NCBI RefSeq assembly: GCF_000429625.1
Contig: NZ_KE386930.1
Location: 1-40,775 of the forward strand
Reading direction: 5' to 3'
Source: Azospirillum halopraeferens DSM 3675
GTDB lineage: Bacteria; Pseudomonadota; Alphaproteobacteria; Azospirillales; Azospirillaceae
DNA length: 40,775 nt
A program made the position numbers and the translations under genes. Below, in pieces: positions 16,311 to 24,306 of the stretch; position 1 is the first letter of the stretch; the number at the start of each line of letters is the position of its first letter. The notes under the pieces were generated by a model. It searched no databases and had not been told where the DNA came from. It saw nothing but the letters and a program-made list of their open reading frames with translations.

Positions 16311-17732
16311 ATGGGCCCCATGGAACGGGTGAAGACCTTCGTTGTCCTGCTGGTCGCAGGGCTCGCGACGGTGCTCGTGGCGGCACTCATGTCGGGGCCC
16401 GCCATCCCGGCCGAGCGGGTGGATGCGGCCGGCGGCGCCGTGGTGCTGGACGTGGACGGCCCTATCGGGCCGGCCACCGGCGACTACGTGGTGCGGGGGC
16501 TGGAGCGCGCCCGTGATCGCGGTGCTGCGCTGGTGATCCTGCGCATCGATACGCCGGGTGGCCTGGATTCGTCGATGCGCACCATCATCCGCGGCATCCT
16601 CGGCTCCCCGGTGCCGGTCGTCGCCTATGTGGCCCCCGGCGGGGCGCGGGCGGCGAGCGCCGGGACCTACATCCTCTACGCCGGGCATGCCGCGGCCATG
16701 GCGCCGGCGACGACGCTGGGTGCGGCCACGCCGGTGCAGGTCGGCGGCAGCCCGTTCGGGGACGACGCCGGACCCGGCGACGGTGACGGCGACCGCGACG
16801 GCGACGGCGGCGTGCCGCAGCCGCGGAGCGCTGCGGAGCGCAAGATGATCAACGACGCCGTCGCCTACATCCGCGGCCTGGCCGACCTGCGCGGGCGCAA
16901 CGCCGACTGGGCCGAGCGGGCGGTGCGCGAGGCGGCCACCCTGACCGCCCACCGGGCGCTGGACGCCGGGGTGGTGGAGATCGTCGCCCGCGACATCCCC
17001 GACCTGCTGCGCCAACTGGACGGGCGGGCGGTGCAGGTGGGGGAGGAGACGCGCACCCTGCGCACCGCCGGCCTCGCCGTGGTGGCGATGGAGCCGGACT
17101 GGCGCACCCGCCTGCTGGCCGTCATCACCAGCCCGAACGTCGCCTACATCCTGATGCTGGTGGGGTTCTACGGCATCCTCTACGAATTCATTTCGCCGGG
17201 CGCCCTGTTTCCCGGCGTCGTCGGCGCCATCTGCCTGTTGCTGGCTCTGTTCGCCTTCCAGGCCCTGCCCATCAATTACGCCGGGCTGGGCCTGATCGCG
17301 CTGGGCCTCGCCTTCATGGTGGCGGAAGCCTTCATCCCCAGTTTCGGGGCGCTGGGCATCGGGGGGATCGCCGCGTTCGCCATCGGCTCCGTCATGCTGT
17401 TCGACAGCGACGTGCCGGGTGTCGAACTGGCCCTGCCGGTGGTGGCCGCGGTGACCCTGGTGACGGCGGCGGCCATGGCCGGCATCCTGACGCTGGCCCT
17501 GTCCGGCCACCGGCGTCCCGTGGTCAGCGGCCGCGAGGGCATGATCGGGGCCGCCGGCACGGTGGTGACGGGCGGTGACGCGCCGCGGGTGCGGGCCCAC
17601 GGAGAGATCTGGGCGGCGCGCGCCGCCGTCCCGCTCCGGCCGGGCCAGCGGGTGCGCGTCACCGGCCTGAACGGCCTGACGCTGGAGGTCGAGCCGGACG
17701 AACCACAACACGGGAAAGGAGACGGACCATGA
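16311..17732 (+). CDS. NfeD-family membrane-bound ClpP-class serine protease
   Basis: This 473-aa protein has an N-terminal signal/anchor, then a ClpP-like protease domain (about 42-235) with the Ser-Lys dyad. Ser117 sits in AASAGTY and Lys178 in ERKMINDAV. Several membrane helices follow (about 240-390), and a C-terminal OB-fold NfeD domain spans about 395-465 (EGMIGAAGTVV to VTGLNGLTLEV). In archaea such proteases cleave stomatin. Between the Ser and Lys motifs lies an acidic Gly/Asp repeat (residues about 150-166), probably a loop expansion. GGGGAGGAG sits 5 nt before the chosen ATG. The stop overlaps the stomatin gene by 4 nt. Confidence 0.92.
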   Translation: MGPMERVKTFVVLLVAGLATVLVAALMSGPAIPAERVDAAGGAVVLDVDGPIGPATGDYVVRGLERARDRGAALVILRIDTPGGLDSSMRTIIRGILGSPVPVVAYVAPGGARAASAGTYILYAGHAAAMAPATTLGAATPVQVGGSPFGDDAGPGDGDGDRDGDGGVPQPRSAAERKMINDAVAYIRGLADLRGRNADWAERAVREAATLTAHRALDAGVVEIVARDIPDLLRQLDGRAVQVGEETRTLRTAGLAVVAMEPDWRTRLLAVITSPNVAYILMLVGFYGILYEFISPGALFPGVVGAICLLLALFAFQALPINYAGLGLIALGLAFMVAEAFIPSFGALGIGGIAAFAIGSVMLFDSDVPGVELALPVVAAVTLVTAAAMAGILTLALSGHRRPVVSGREGMIGAAGTVVTGGDAPRVRAHGEIWAARAAVPLRPGQRVRVTGLNGLTLEVEPDEPQHGKGDGP

Positions 17733-18505
17733 CCCAGGCCGCCTACGTGCTCATCGCGCTGGCCATCCCGATCATCGCGCTGATCGCCGTCATGCTGCGC
17801 ATCCTGCGGGAATACGAACGCGCCGTCATCTTCCAGCTCGGCCGGTACTGGGGCGTCAAGGGGCCGGGGCTGATCATCCTGATCCCCTTCATCCAGCAGA
17901 TGGTGCGCGTGGACCTGCGCACGCTGGTGCTGGACGTGCCGCCCCAGGACGTCATCTCCAAGGACAACGTGTCGGTCAAGGTGAACGCCGTCATCTATTA
18001 CCGCGTCATCGACCCGGCCAAGGCGATCATCCAGATTGAGGACTACCACGCGGCGACCAGCCACCTGGCCCAGACGACCCTGCGTTCGGTGCTGGGACAG
18101 CACGAGCTGGACGAGATGCTGTCGGAACGCGAGCGGCTGAACCTGGACGTCCAGCGCATCCTCGACGAGCAGACGGACGGCTGGGGCATCAAGGTGTCCA
18201 ACGTCGAGATCAAGCATGTGGACATCGACGAATCCATGGTTCGCGCCATCGCCCGCCAGGCGGAAGCCGAGCGCGAGCGGCGCGCCCGCATCATCAACGC
18301 CGAGGGCGAACTCCAGGCGGCGGAGCGGCTGACCGAGGCGGCCCGCATCCTCTCCGCCGGGCCGGGGGCGATGCAGCTCCGCTTCCTCGGCACCCTGCAG
18401 GCGATCGCCAACGAGCGCACCTCCACCATCGTCTTCCCGCTGCCCCTGGAACTGGCCACCGCCCTGCAACGCCTGACCGAGGGCAAGGGGGCGCCACCGG
18501 CCTGA
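17729..18505 (+). CDS. Stomatin/slipin-like SPFH membrane protein
   Basis: This 258-aa protein has an N-terminal hydrophobic hairpin (about 5-28). The SPFH/prohibitin domain follows (EYERAVIFQLGRYWGVKGPGLIILIPFIQ, then RTLVLDVPPQDVISKDNVSVKVNAVIYYRV). A charged coiled coil lies at about 180-225 (RQAEAERERRARIINAEGE), and a short hydrophobic tail ends it. It forms oligomers on the inner face of the membrane and is the expected partner or substrate of the NfeD protease encoded immediately upstream. Its ATG overlaps that stop (ATGA). The physiological role in bacteria is thought to be membrane quality control. Confidence 0.94.
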   Translation: MTQAAYVLIALAIPIIALIAVMLRILREYERAVIFQLGRYWGVKGPGLIILIPFIQQMVRVDLRTLVLDVPPQDVISKDNVSVKVNAVIYYRVIDPAKAIIQIEDYHAATSHLAQTTLRSVLGQHELDEMLSERERLNLDVQRILDEQTDGWGIKVSNVEIKHVDIDESMVRAIARQAEAERERRARIINAEGELQAAERLTEAARILSAGPGAMQLRFLGTLQAIANERTSTIVFPLPLELATALQRLTEGKGAPPA

Positions 18506-18826
18506 GGGCTCCCGGGCACCTCCGGGGCCTCACCGTCTTTCCGGCACCACCGTCACGTCCCGCGGCGATCACGGGTGGGGGACGCAGGGTGCGTCCACCA
18601 CCGTATGCCTGCCCGCACCGTGAATACCGTGGGCGCCCACGGCCGTGTTCTCCCGATGACGGACTCTCCCTTTCCCCGCAGGAACTTTTCGGGTTCAGGT
18701 CAATTGACGGCTGGCGCCTCCCGTCCCGGCGCCGGTCCGGGCAAGGAAGAGGCGGTGATCGCCTGTGCGCTCATCGGGGACCGGGGCTGCGGGCGTGCCC
18801 ATTCCGGTCTCCGGGAGAAGGGATTC
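18506..18826. other. Intergenic stretch before the SDR gene, with two palindromes
   Basis: This is a 321-bp gap without a convincing gene. GGACGCA (18580-18586) and TGCGTCC (18590-18596) form a 7-bp stem with a 3-nt loop, likely ending the NfeD-stomatin transcript. A perfect 16-bp palindrome, CCGTGGGCGCCCACGG, lies at 18627-18642 and could be an operator for the downstream SDR gene. An open frame continues upstream of the SDR start, but its residues do not resemble a protein domain. Confidence 0.5.
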
Positions 18827-19588
18827 ATGAGCCGCATTCAACCGACCGTCGACGAAGTGAGGGGCAAGGTCGCCATCGTGACCGGAGCCGCCAGTGGCAT
18901 CGGCCAGGCCACAGCCGAGTTGCTGCACGCGCGCGGTGCCCGCGTCGTGGCCGAGGACATCGATCCTGCGGTGGGCGACCTGGAGCGTGACGGGCTGGTG
19001 CCCCTGATTGCCGACATCACAAAGGACGGCAGCGCCGAGCGCGCGGTGTCCACGGCCCTGGACCGGTTCGGAAGGCTCGACCTGCTGGTGAACAATGCCG
19101 GCCGCATTCTCTACAAACCACTGGTGGAGATGACCCGGGAGGACTGGAACTGGCAGATGGAGACGAACGTCACCGGCGCCTTCCTTCATTCCCGGGAGGC
19201 TATGAAGGCCATGATCCCGAACAAATCCGGGGCCATCGTCAACATAGCCTCATACGCCTCCTATTTCGCCTTTCCCGGCATTTCCGCCTATACGGCATCC
19301 AAGGGCGCGCTGGCCCAGCTCACCCGCACCCTGGCATTGGAAGCCATCGACCACGGCATTCGGGTGAACGCCATCGGTGTCGGCGATGTGGTCACCAACC
19401 TGCTGAACCACTTCATGGAGGATGGCCGCGGCTTCCTGGCTGAGCACGGGAAGAACGCGCCGATCAAGCGGGCCGCCGACCCGGCGGAGATCGCGGAGAT
19501 CGTCGCCTTTCTGGCATCCGACAGGGCCAGCTTCATCGTCGGCTCCGTCGTCATGGCGGACGGCGGCATGAGCGTTCCCGTGGGTTGA
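18827..19588 (+). CDS. SDR-family oxidoreductase
   Basis: This 253-aa classical short-chain dehydrogenase has TGAASGIG (about residues 20-27) for NAD(P) binding and NNAG near 90. The catalytic Ser is in NIASYASY and the Tyr-Lys pair in YTASKGALAQL. The usual VAPG motif is replaced by NAIGVGDV, and the C-terminus ends IVGSVVMADGG. An acidic residue after the second strand (AEDID) suggests NAD rather than NADP. The ATG at 18827 follows GAGAAGGG by about 5 nt. It stands alone, and its codon choice (CATAGCCTCATAC, CTATTTCGCC) looks less extreme than its neighbours. The substrate is unknown. Confidence 0.9.
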   Translation: MSRIQPTVDEVRGKVAIVTGAASGIGQATAELLHARGARVVAEDIDPAVGDLERDGLVPLIADITKDGSAERAVSTALDRFGRLDLLVNNAGRILYKPLVEMTREDWNWQMETNVTGAFLHSREAMKAMIPNKSGAIVNIASYASYFAFPGISAYTASKGALAQLTRTLALEAIDHGIRVNAIGVGDVVTNLLNHFMEDGRGFLAEHGKNAPIKRAADPAEIAEIVAFLASDRASFIVGSVVMADGGMSVPVG

Positions 19589-19596
19589 TCGATCAA

Positions 19597-19635
19597 GGCG
19601 CACGGTGCCCGGAGCCCATCCGCGCACCGTGCGCC
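19597..19635. terminator. Bidirectional hairpin between convergent SDR and acyl-CoA synthetase genes
   Basis: GGCGCACGGTGC (19597-19608) pairs exactly with GCACCGTGCGCC (19624-19635) around a 15-nt loop, 9 nt after the SDR stop. It could stop transcription from both sides; there is no T-tract. Confidence 0.55.
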
Positions 19636-19695
19636 GGCAGCCGACCCGCTCGGGCGTCGGGGCATCCGGCAACCGGCGCTGCCGGACCCGCCCGA

Positions 19696-21405
19696 TCAGC
19701 GCCGCCCGTCGCCGTTGCCTTCCAGCGTCGACAGGTCGCCCTCGGGAAGGCCCAACTCCCGGGCTTTCAGCAGGCGGCGCATGATCTTGCCGCTGCGGGT
19801 GTGGGGCAGGGCGTCGCGGAACTCCAGCGCCCGCGGCGCCACCGCCGGTCCCAGGCGGGCCCGGGCGTGGCCGATCAGGGCGCGGGCCAGCGCCTCCGAC
19901 GGGGTGTGGCCGGCCTTCAGCGTGACGAACGCCTTGACCGTCTCGCCGGCGATGGGGTCGGGGACGCCGATCACCCCGGCCTCGGCCACCGCCTCGTGCT
20001 CCATCAGGACGCTTTCCACCTCGAACGGGCCGATCAGGTGGCCGGCGGCCTTGATGACGTCGTCGGCGCGGCCGACGAAGCGGAAGCAGCCGTCGGCGTC
20101 GCGCACGCCGAGGTCGCCCGACAGGTACCAGCCGTCGGCGAAGCAGCGGCGGTAGCGCTCCTCGTCGCCGAGATAGCCGCGGAACATGGACGGCCAGCCG
20201 GCGCGCAGCGCGATCTCCCCCACCGTGCCGGGCCCGTCGGCGACGCGCACGCCGCCGCCGGGCGTGCGGGTGACGATGGCCGCCTCGATCCCCGGCTCGG
20301 GCCGGCCCATGCTGCCGGGCCGGACGGGGGCGTCGACGGCGCAGGCGATCATGATCGCCCCGGTCTCGGTCTGCCACCAGGTGTCGCGGACGGGCAGGCC
20401 CAGGGTGTCCTGCGCCCAGGTCACGGCCTCGGCGTTGAGGGGCTCGCCGACGCTGGCGATGACGCGCAGGGCGGGTCGGTCGTAGCGGCGGGCCACCGCG
20501 GCCCCGGCCTTCATCAGCATGCGGATGGCGGTGGGGGCGGTGTACCAGACGGCGACACGGTGGTCGCGCAGGATGGCGTACCAGCGCTCCGCATCGAACT
20601 CCCCGTCGTCCACCAGCACGGTGGCGCCGGCCGCCAGGGGGGCGACGATGCCGTAGGAGGTGCCGGTGACCCACCCGGGATCGGCGGTGCACCAGAACAC
20701 GTCGTCGGCGCCCAGCCCCAGGGCGTGCCGGGCCGTCGCCAGATGGCCGACCACCGCCCCGTGCACATGCACCGCCCCCTTGGGGCGGCCGGTGGTGCCG
20801 CTGGTGAAGTGCAGCAGCGCCATGTCCTCCGGCCCGGTGGGGGCGCAGGGGGTGTCCGGGTCGGCGGCGGCCAGCGCCGGGTGCAGGGCCACGGTGCCGG
20901 GCCCCTCGTCGCCGTCGGCGGCGCCGTCCACCAGCAGCACATGGCGCAGCCCCGGCAGGGAACCGCGCAGGCACGCCACCTTGCGGCGGTACAGGGCGCG
21001 GGTGGTCACCAGCACCCGCCCGTCGCCCGCCGCCAGACGGGTGCGCACCGGCTCCGGCCCGAAGGCGGAGAACAAGGGCGAGAGGACGCAGCCGGCTTTC
21101 AGCGTCCCCAGGGCCGCGGTGTACAGGTCGGGCACGCGGCCCAGCAGGGTGAAGACGCGCTCCCCCCGCTCCACCCCGAGCCGGTGCAGCAGCCCGGCGA
21201 AGCGGCCCGACAGGCCGGAAAGCTCGGCGTATGAGACCGTGCGCACGGTGCCGTCGCGCCCCGGGCAGCGCAGGGCCACCCGGTCGCCCCGGCCGCGGGC
21301 GACGTGGCGGTCCGCCGCCTCGTGGGCGATGTTCAGCCCGCCGCCCGGCAGCCCGTCCACGCCGGGCCGGGCGCCGTCCCGCTCGTCGCCGATGCCGTGC
21401 ACCAT
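19696..21405 (-). CDS. AMP-forming acyl-CoA synthetase (acetyl-CoA synthetase-like)
   Basis: This 569-aa ANL-superfamily enzyme activates a carboxylic acid to its CoA thioester through an acyl-adenylate. The P-loop TSGTTGRPKG is at residues 201-210. DTWWQTETGAI is the A5 motif, GWYLSGDLGVRDADGCFRFVGRADDVIK the A7/A8 region, and TRSGKIMRR carries the catalytic C-terminal Lys. The length and the DTWWQTETG motif resemble Bacillus-type AcsA, so acetate or a short-chain acid is the likely substrate. The ATG at 21405 has GAGGTGGAG just upstream; the longer frame adds residues with no domain. It diverges from the gamma-glutamyltransferase gene. Confidence 0.9.
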   Translation of the reverse strand: MVHGIGDERDGARPGVDGLPGGGLNIAHEAADRHVARGRGDRVALRCPGRDGTVRTVSYAELSGLSGRFAGLLHRLGVERGERVFTLLGRVPDLYTAALGTLKAGCVLSPLFSAFGPEPVRTRLAAGDGRVLVTTRALYRRKVACLRGSLPGLRHVLLVDGAADGDEGPGTVALHPALAAADPDTPCAPTGPEDMALLHFTSGTTGRPKGAVHVHGAVVGHLATARHALGLGADDVFWCTADPGWVTGTSYGIVAPLAAGATVLVDDGEFDAERWYAILRDHRVAVWYTAPTAIRMLMKAGAAVARRYDRPALRVIASVGEPLNAEAVTWAQDTLGLPVRDTWWQTETGAIMIACAVDAPVRPGSMGRPEPGIEAAIVTRTPGGGVRVADGPGTVGEIALRAGWPSMFRGYLGDEERYRRCFADGWYLSGDLGVRDADGCFRFVGRADDVIKAAGHLIGPFEVESVLMEHEAVAEAGVIGVPDPIAGETVKAFVTLKAGHTPSEALARALIGHARARLGPAVAPRALEFRDALPHTRSGKIMRRLLKARELGLPEGDLSTLEGNGDGRR

Positions 21406-21471
21406 GCTCCACCTCGCCGCTTGCGGCCCGCCATCCTTGCTAGCCGGGCGGGCGGGGGATGTCCATGCGGC

Positions 21472-21505
21472 AGGGCATCCCGACCCGAAAGAGGCCGGAT
21501 GCCCT
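21472..21505. promoter_or_regulatory. Inverted repeat in the divergent acs/ggt control region
   Basis: AGGGCATCC (21472-21480) and GGATGCCCT (21497-21505) are exact inverted repeats with a 16-nt spacer. They lie between two divergent starts (21405 and 21620). Arm centres are about 25 bp apart, so it could bind a dimeric regulator or form a leader hairpin. Confidence 0.35.
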
Positions 21506-21619
21506 ACGGTCGGCGTTCCGGTTGCGCGCTTGCGGCGGGGGCGGGCGCATCCTATCGTAACCTTAACGGGAGGCCCGCGCCTCCGATGCCTACCCACTGC
21601 CCGGAAAGGGTTCGATACG

Positions 21620-23203
21620 ATGCTTCAGACGCCCCGCAGCCTGCGCGGCATGGTGACCTCGCCCCATCATCTGGCGAGCGAGGCGGGGTTGCGGGTGCTG
21701 CGCGACGGCGGCAACGCGGTGGAGGCGGCGGTGGCCGTCGCCGCGACGCTGGCGGTGGTCTACCCGCACATGACCAGCATCGGCGGCGACGGGTTCTGGC
21801 TGATCGCCGAGCCCGGCGCGGACCCGGTGGCCATCGACGGCTGCGGCGCCACCGGCGCCGGCGTGGATGGCGCCCTTTACGCCGGCCGCGACGCCATTCC
21901 CTGGCGCGGGCCGCTGGCCGCCAACACCGTGGCCGGCACCCTGTCGGGCTGGCAGGCGGCGCTGGAGCGGGCCGCCGGCTGGGGCACGGCGCTGCCGCTC
22001 GCCCGCGTCCTGGAGGACGCCATCGCCCACGCCGAGCACGGCTTCGCCGTGACCGACAGCCAGGCGGAGCTGACGGCGGCCAAGCGGCCGGAACTGGCGG
22101 ACGTCAGCGGCTTCGCCGATCAGTTCCTGACGGACGGCCATGCCCCCGCGGCGGGCAGCGTGATGACGCTGCCGGCACTCGGTGCCACCCTGCGGCGCAT
22201 CGCCGAGCGCGGCCCGCAGGATTTCTACACCGGCGAGACCGCGCGCCGGATCGCCGCCGACCTGGCGCGCGCCGGCGCCCCGATCACCGCGGCCGACCTG
22301 GAGCGGCACCGGGCGCAGGTGCGCCGGCCCCTGTCGGTGGCGGTGCGCGGTGCGCGCCTGTTCAACTTCCCGCCGCCCACCCAGGGCATCGCGTCGCTGC
22401 TGATCCTCGCCCTGTTCGACCGGCTGGGGGTGCGCGAGGCGGAGGGCTTCGACCACGTCCACGGGCTGGTGGAGGCGACCAAGCAGGCGTTCCTGGTGCG
22501 CGATGCGGTCGCTATCGACCCCGCCCATTGCCCGCACGACCCGTGGAGCTTTCTGGCCGAGGACGCGCTGGCGCGGCTGGCGGGGCGCATCGACCGCGCC
22601 CGGGCCCTGCCCTGGCCGGCGCCCCCCGGCGGCGGCGACACCGTGTGGCTCGGGGTGATCGACGGGGCCGGCCGCTCCGTCTCGATGATCCAGAGCATCT
22701 ATTTCGAGTACGGCTCCGGCGTCGTGCTGCCGGAGACGGGCATCGTCTGGCAGAACCGCGGCTCCAGTTTCCAGCTCGCCGACGGGGCGGTCAACGCGCT
22801 GATGCCGGGGCGCAAGCCGTTCCACACCCTGAACCCGGCGGCGGCTCGCTTCGACGACGGGCGGACCATGGTCTACGGCACCATGGGGGGCGAGGGGCAG
22901 CCGCAGACGCAGGCGGCCGTGTTCTCCCGCTACGGCATGTTCGGCCAGCCGCTCCAGCAGGCGGTGACGGCGCCGCGCTGGCTGCTGGGGCGCACCTGGG
23001 GCGAGCAGAGCGTCAGCCTGAAGCTGGAATCCCGCTTCGACCCGGCGCTGGTGCAGGCCCTGCGCGACGCCGGCCACGACGTGGAGGTGCTGGCGCCCTA
23101 CACCGCCACCATGGGCCACGCCGGGGCCATCGTGCGGCGGCCCGACGGCGTGCTGGAAGGGGCGACCGACCCGCGCAGCGACGGGGCCGTGGCGTCCTTC
23201 TGA
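21620..23203 (+). CDS. Gamma-glutamyltransferase-family Ntn hydrolase (HpxW/YwrD-like)
   Basis: This 527-aa proenzyme should cut itself to free a catalytic Thr. The early part is typical (MVTSPHHLASEAGLRVLRDGGNAVEAAVAVAATLAVVYPHMTSIGGDGFWLI). The predicted new N-terminus is Thr341 in GGGDTVWLGVIDGAGR, followed by MIQSIYFEYGSGVVLPETGIVWQNRGSSF. The spacing and IQSIYFEYGSG text resemble oxamate amidohydrolase HpxW rather than true glutathione-cleaving GGT, which reads TTHYSV at the site. No signal peptide is visible, so it is probably cytosolic. The ATG at 21620 follows GGAAAGGG. Substrate is uncertain. Confidence 0.88.
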   Translation: MLQTPRSLRGMVTSPHHLASEAGLRVLRDGGNAVEAAVAVAATLAVVYPHMTSIGGDGFWLIAEPGADPVAIDGCGATGAGVDGALYAGRDAIPWRGPLAANTVAGTLSGWQAALERAAGWGTALPLARVLEDAIAHAEHGFAVTDSQAELTAAKRPELADVSGFADQFLTDGHAPAAGSVMTLPALGATLRRIAERGPQDFYTGETARRIAADLARAGAPITAADLERHRAQVRRPLSVAVRGARLFNFPPPTQGIASLLILALFDRLGVREAEGFDHVHGLVEATKQAFLVRDAVAIDPAHCPHDPWSFLAEDALARLAGRIDRARALPWPAPPGGGDTVWLGVIDGAGRSVSMIQSIYFEYGSGVVLPETGIVWQNRGSSFQLADGAVNALMPGRKPFHTLNPAAARFDDGRTMVYGTMGGEGQPQTQAAVFSRYGMFGQPLQQAVTAPRWLLGRTWGEQSVSLKLESRFDPALVQALRDAGHDVEVLAPYTATMGHAGAIVRRPDGVLEGATDPRSDGAVASF

Positions 23204-23291
23204 GCAACCCCGGAGCATCCGGAGATCCGCGACCAAGGGCGGTCCGTGCCTGTTGATGAAGCGGCACGGACGACAGCGGAGGATTCGATCG

Positions 23292-24278
23292 ATGACGGGC
23301 AAGCGGATACTGATCGTCACCACGTCCCACGACCATCTGGGCGACGGCGACCACAAGACCGGGCTGTGGCTGGAGGAACTGGCGACCCCCTGGTACGCCT
23401 TCCTCGACGCCGGGGCGGAGGTGGTGCTGGCCTCCGTCGCCGGCGGCGCCGTGCCCTTCGACCCGCGCAGCCTGCCGGCGCAGGCGGGGCGGGGCGGCGA
23501 GCAGCCGGAGGAGCGGCCGGACACGCCGGCTTCGGTGCGCCGCTTCCTCGACGACGAGCGGGCGGTGCAGGCGGCGCGCTCCACGCCGTCGGTGGAGCAG
23601 GTGGCGGGCGAGCCGTTCGATGCCCTGTTCCTGCCGGGCGGCCACGGCACCATGTGGGACTATCCGGCCAGCGACACGCTGGCCCTGCTGGTCGGCTCCT
23701 ACGCCGACGACGGCCGCATCGTCGCCGCGGTCTGCCACGGTCCGGCCGGGCTGGTGGCGGCGAAGCACAACGACGGGCGCCCCATCGTCGACGGGCGGCG
23801 GGTCAGCGCCTTCACCAACTCCGAGGAGGAGGGGGTGGGGCTGGCGCAGACCGTGCCCTTCCTGCTGGAGGACCGGCTGCGCGAGCTGGGCGCCCGGTTC
23901 GAGCGGGGGCCGGACTGGCAGCCCTTCGCCGTGCGCGACGGCACCCTGATCACCGGCCAGAACCCCCAGTCGTCGGAGCTGGTGGCCCACCATGTGCTGG
24001 TGGCGCTGGGCCTCGGCCTCGACCCCGACCTGACGTCGGAGCAGCGGGTGCGTGAACGCGCCTATGCGATCTGGGAGGCCGAGGGGCGTCCCCACGGCCA
24101 CCATGAGGATCATTGGGCGCGGGCCATCCGCGACGTCAACGCCGCCGGTGCGCGCCCCGGCACGACCCCGGCACGCGGCGTGCAAAGCGGCACGGTGGTG
24201 GAAGGGGCCGACAGCGGCGGCGAGCGCACGCTGGGCGGCACCGGCTCCACCGGGACGCTGCGCACGCCGCGGCCCTGA
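23292..24278 (+). CDS. DJ-1/PfpI-type glutamine amidotransferase-like protein fused to DUF2934
   Basis: This 328-aa protein's N-terminal domain (about 1-240) is Hsp31/PfpI-like, with Cys148-His149 in the nucleophile elbow VAAVCHGPAGL and LPGGHGTMWDYP before it. The family includes glyoxalase III, deglycase and chaperone activities. Residues about 250-281 (QRVRERAYAIWEAEGRPHGHHEDHWARAIRD) match the short DUF2934 motif, normally a free-standing or terminal module. A low-complexity Gly/Thr tail ends it. The ATG at 23292 has GGAGG (23278-23282) upstream; the longer frame is not needed. It is 28 bp before the LOG-family gene, so probably one operon. Confidence 0.87.
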   Translation: MTGKRILIVTTSHDHLGDGDHKTGLWLEELATPWYAFLDAGAEVVLASVAGGAVPFDPRSLPAQAGRGGEQPEERPDTPASVRRFLDDERAVQAARSTPSVEQVAGEPFDALFLPGGHGTMWDYPASDTLALLVGSYADDGRIVAAVCHGPAGLVAAKHNDGRPIVDGRRVSAFTNSEEEGVGLAQTVPFLLEDRLRELGARFERGPDWQPFAVRDGTLITGQNPQSSELVAHHVLVALGLGLDPDLTSEQRVRERAYAIWEAEGRPHGHHEDHWARAIRDVNAAGARPGTTPARGVQSGTVVEGADSGGERTLGGTGSTGTLRTPRP

Positions 24279-24306
24279 CCCTCTCGAAACCCTTCCGGAG
24301 ACCGGA

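Noticed and set aside
16746..16812. GGCGAC triplet run as a stand-alone repeat element
   Set aside because: It is in frame inside the NfeD gene and best read as a coding low-complexity insert.
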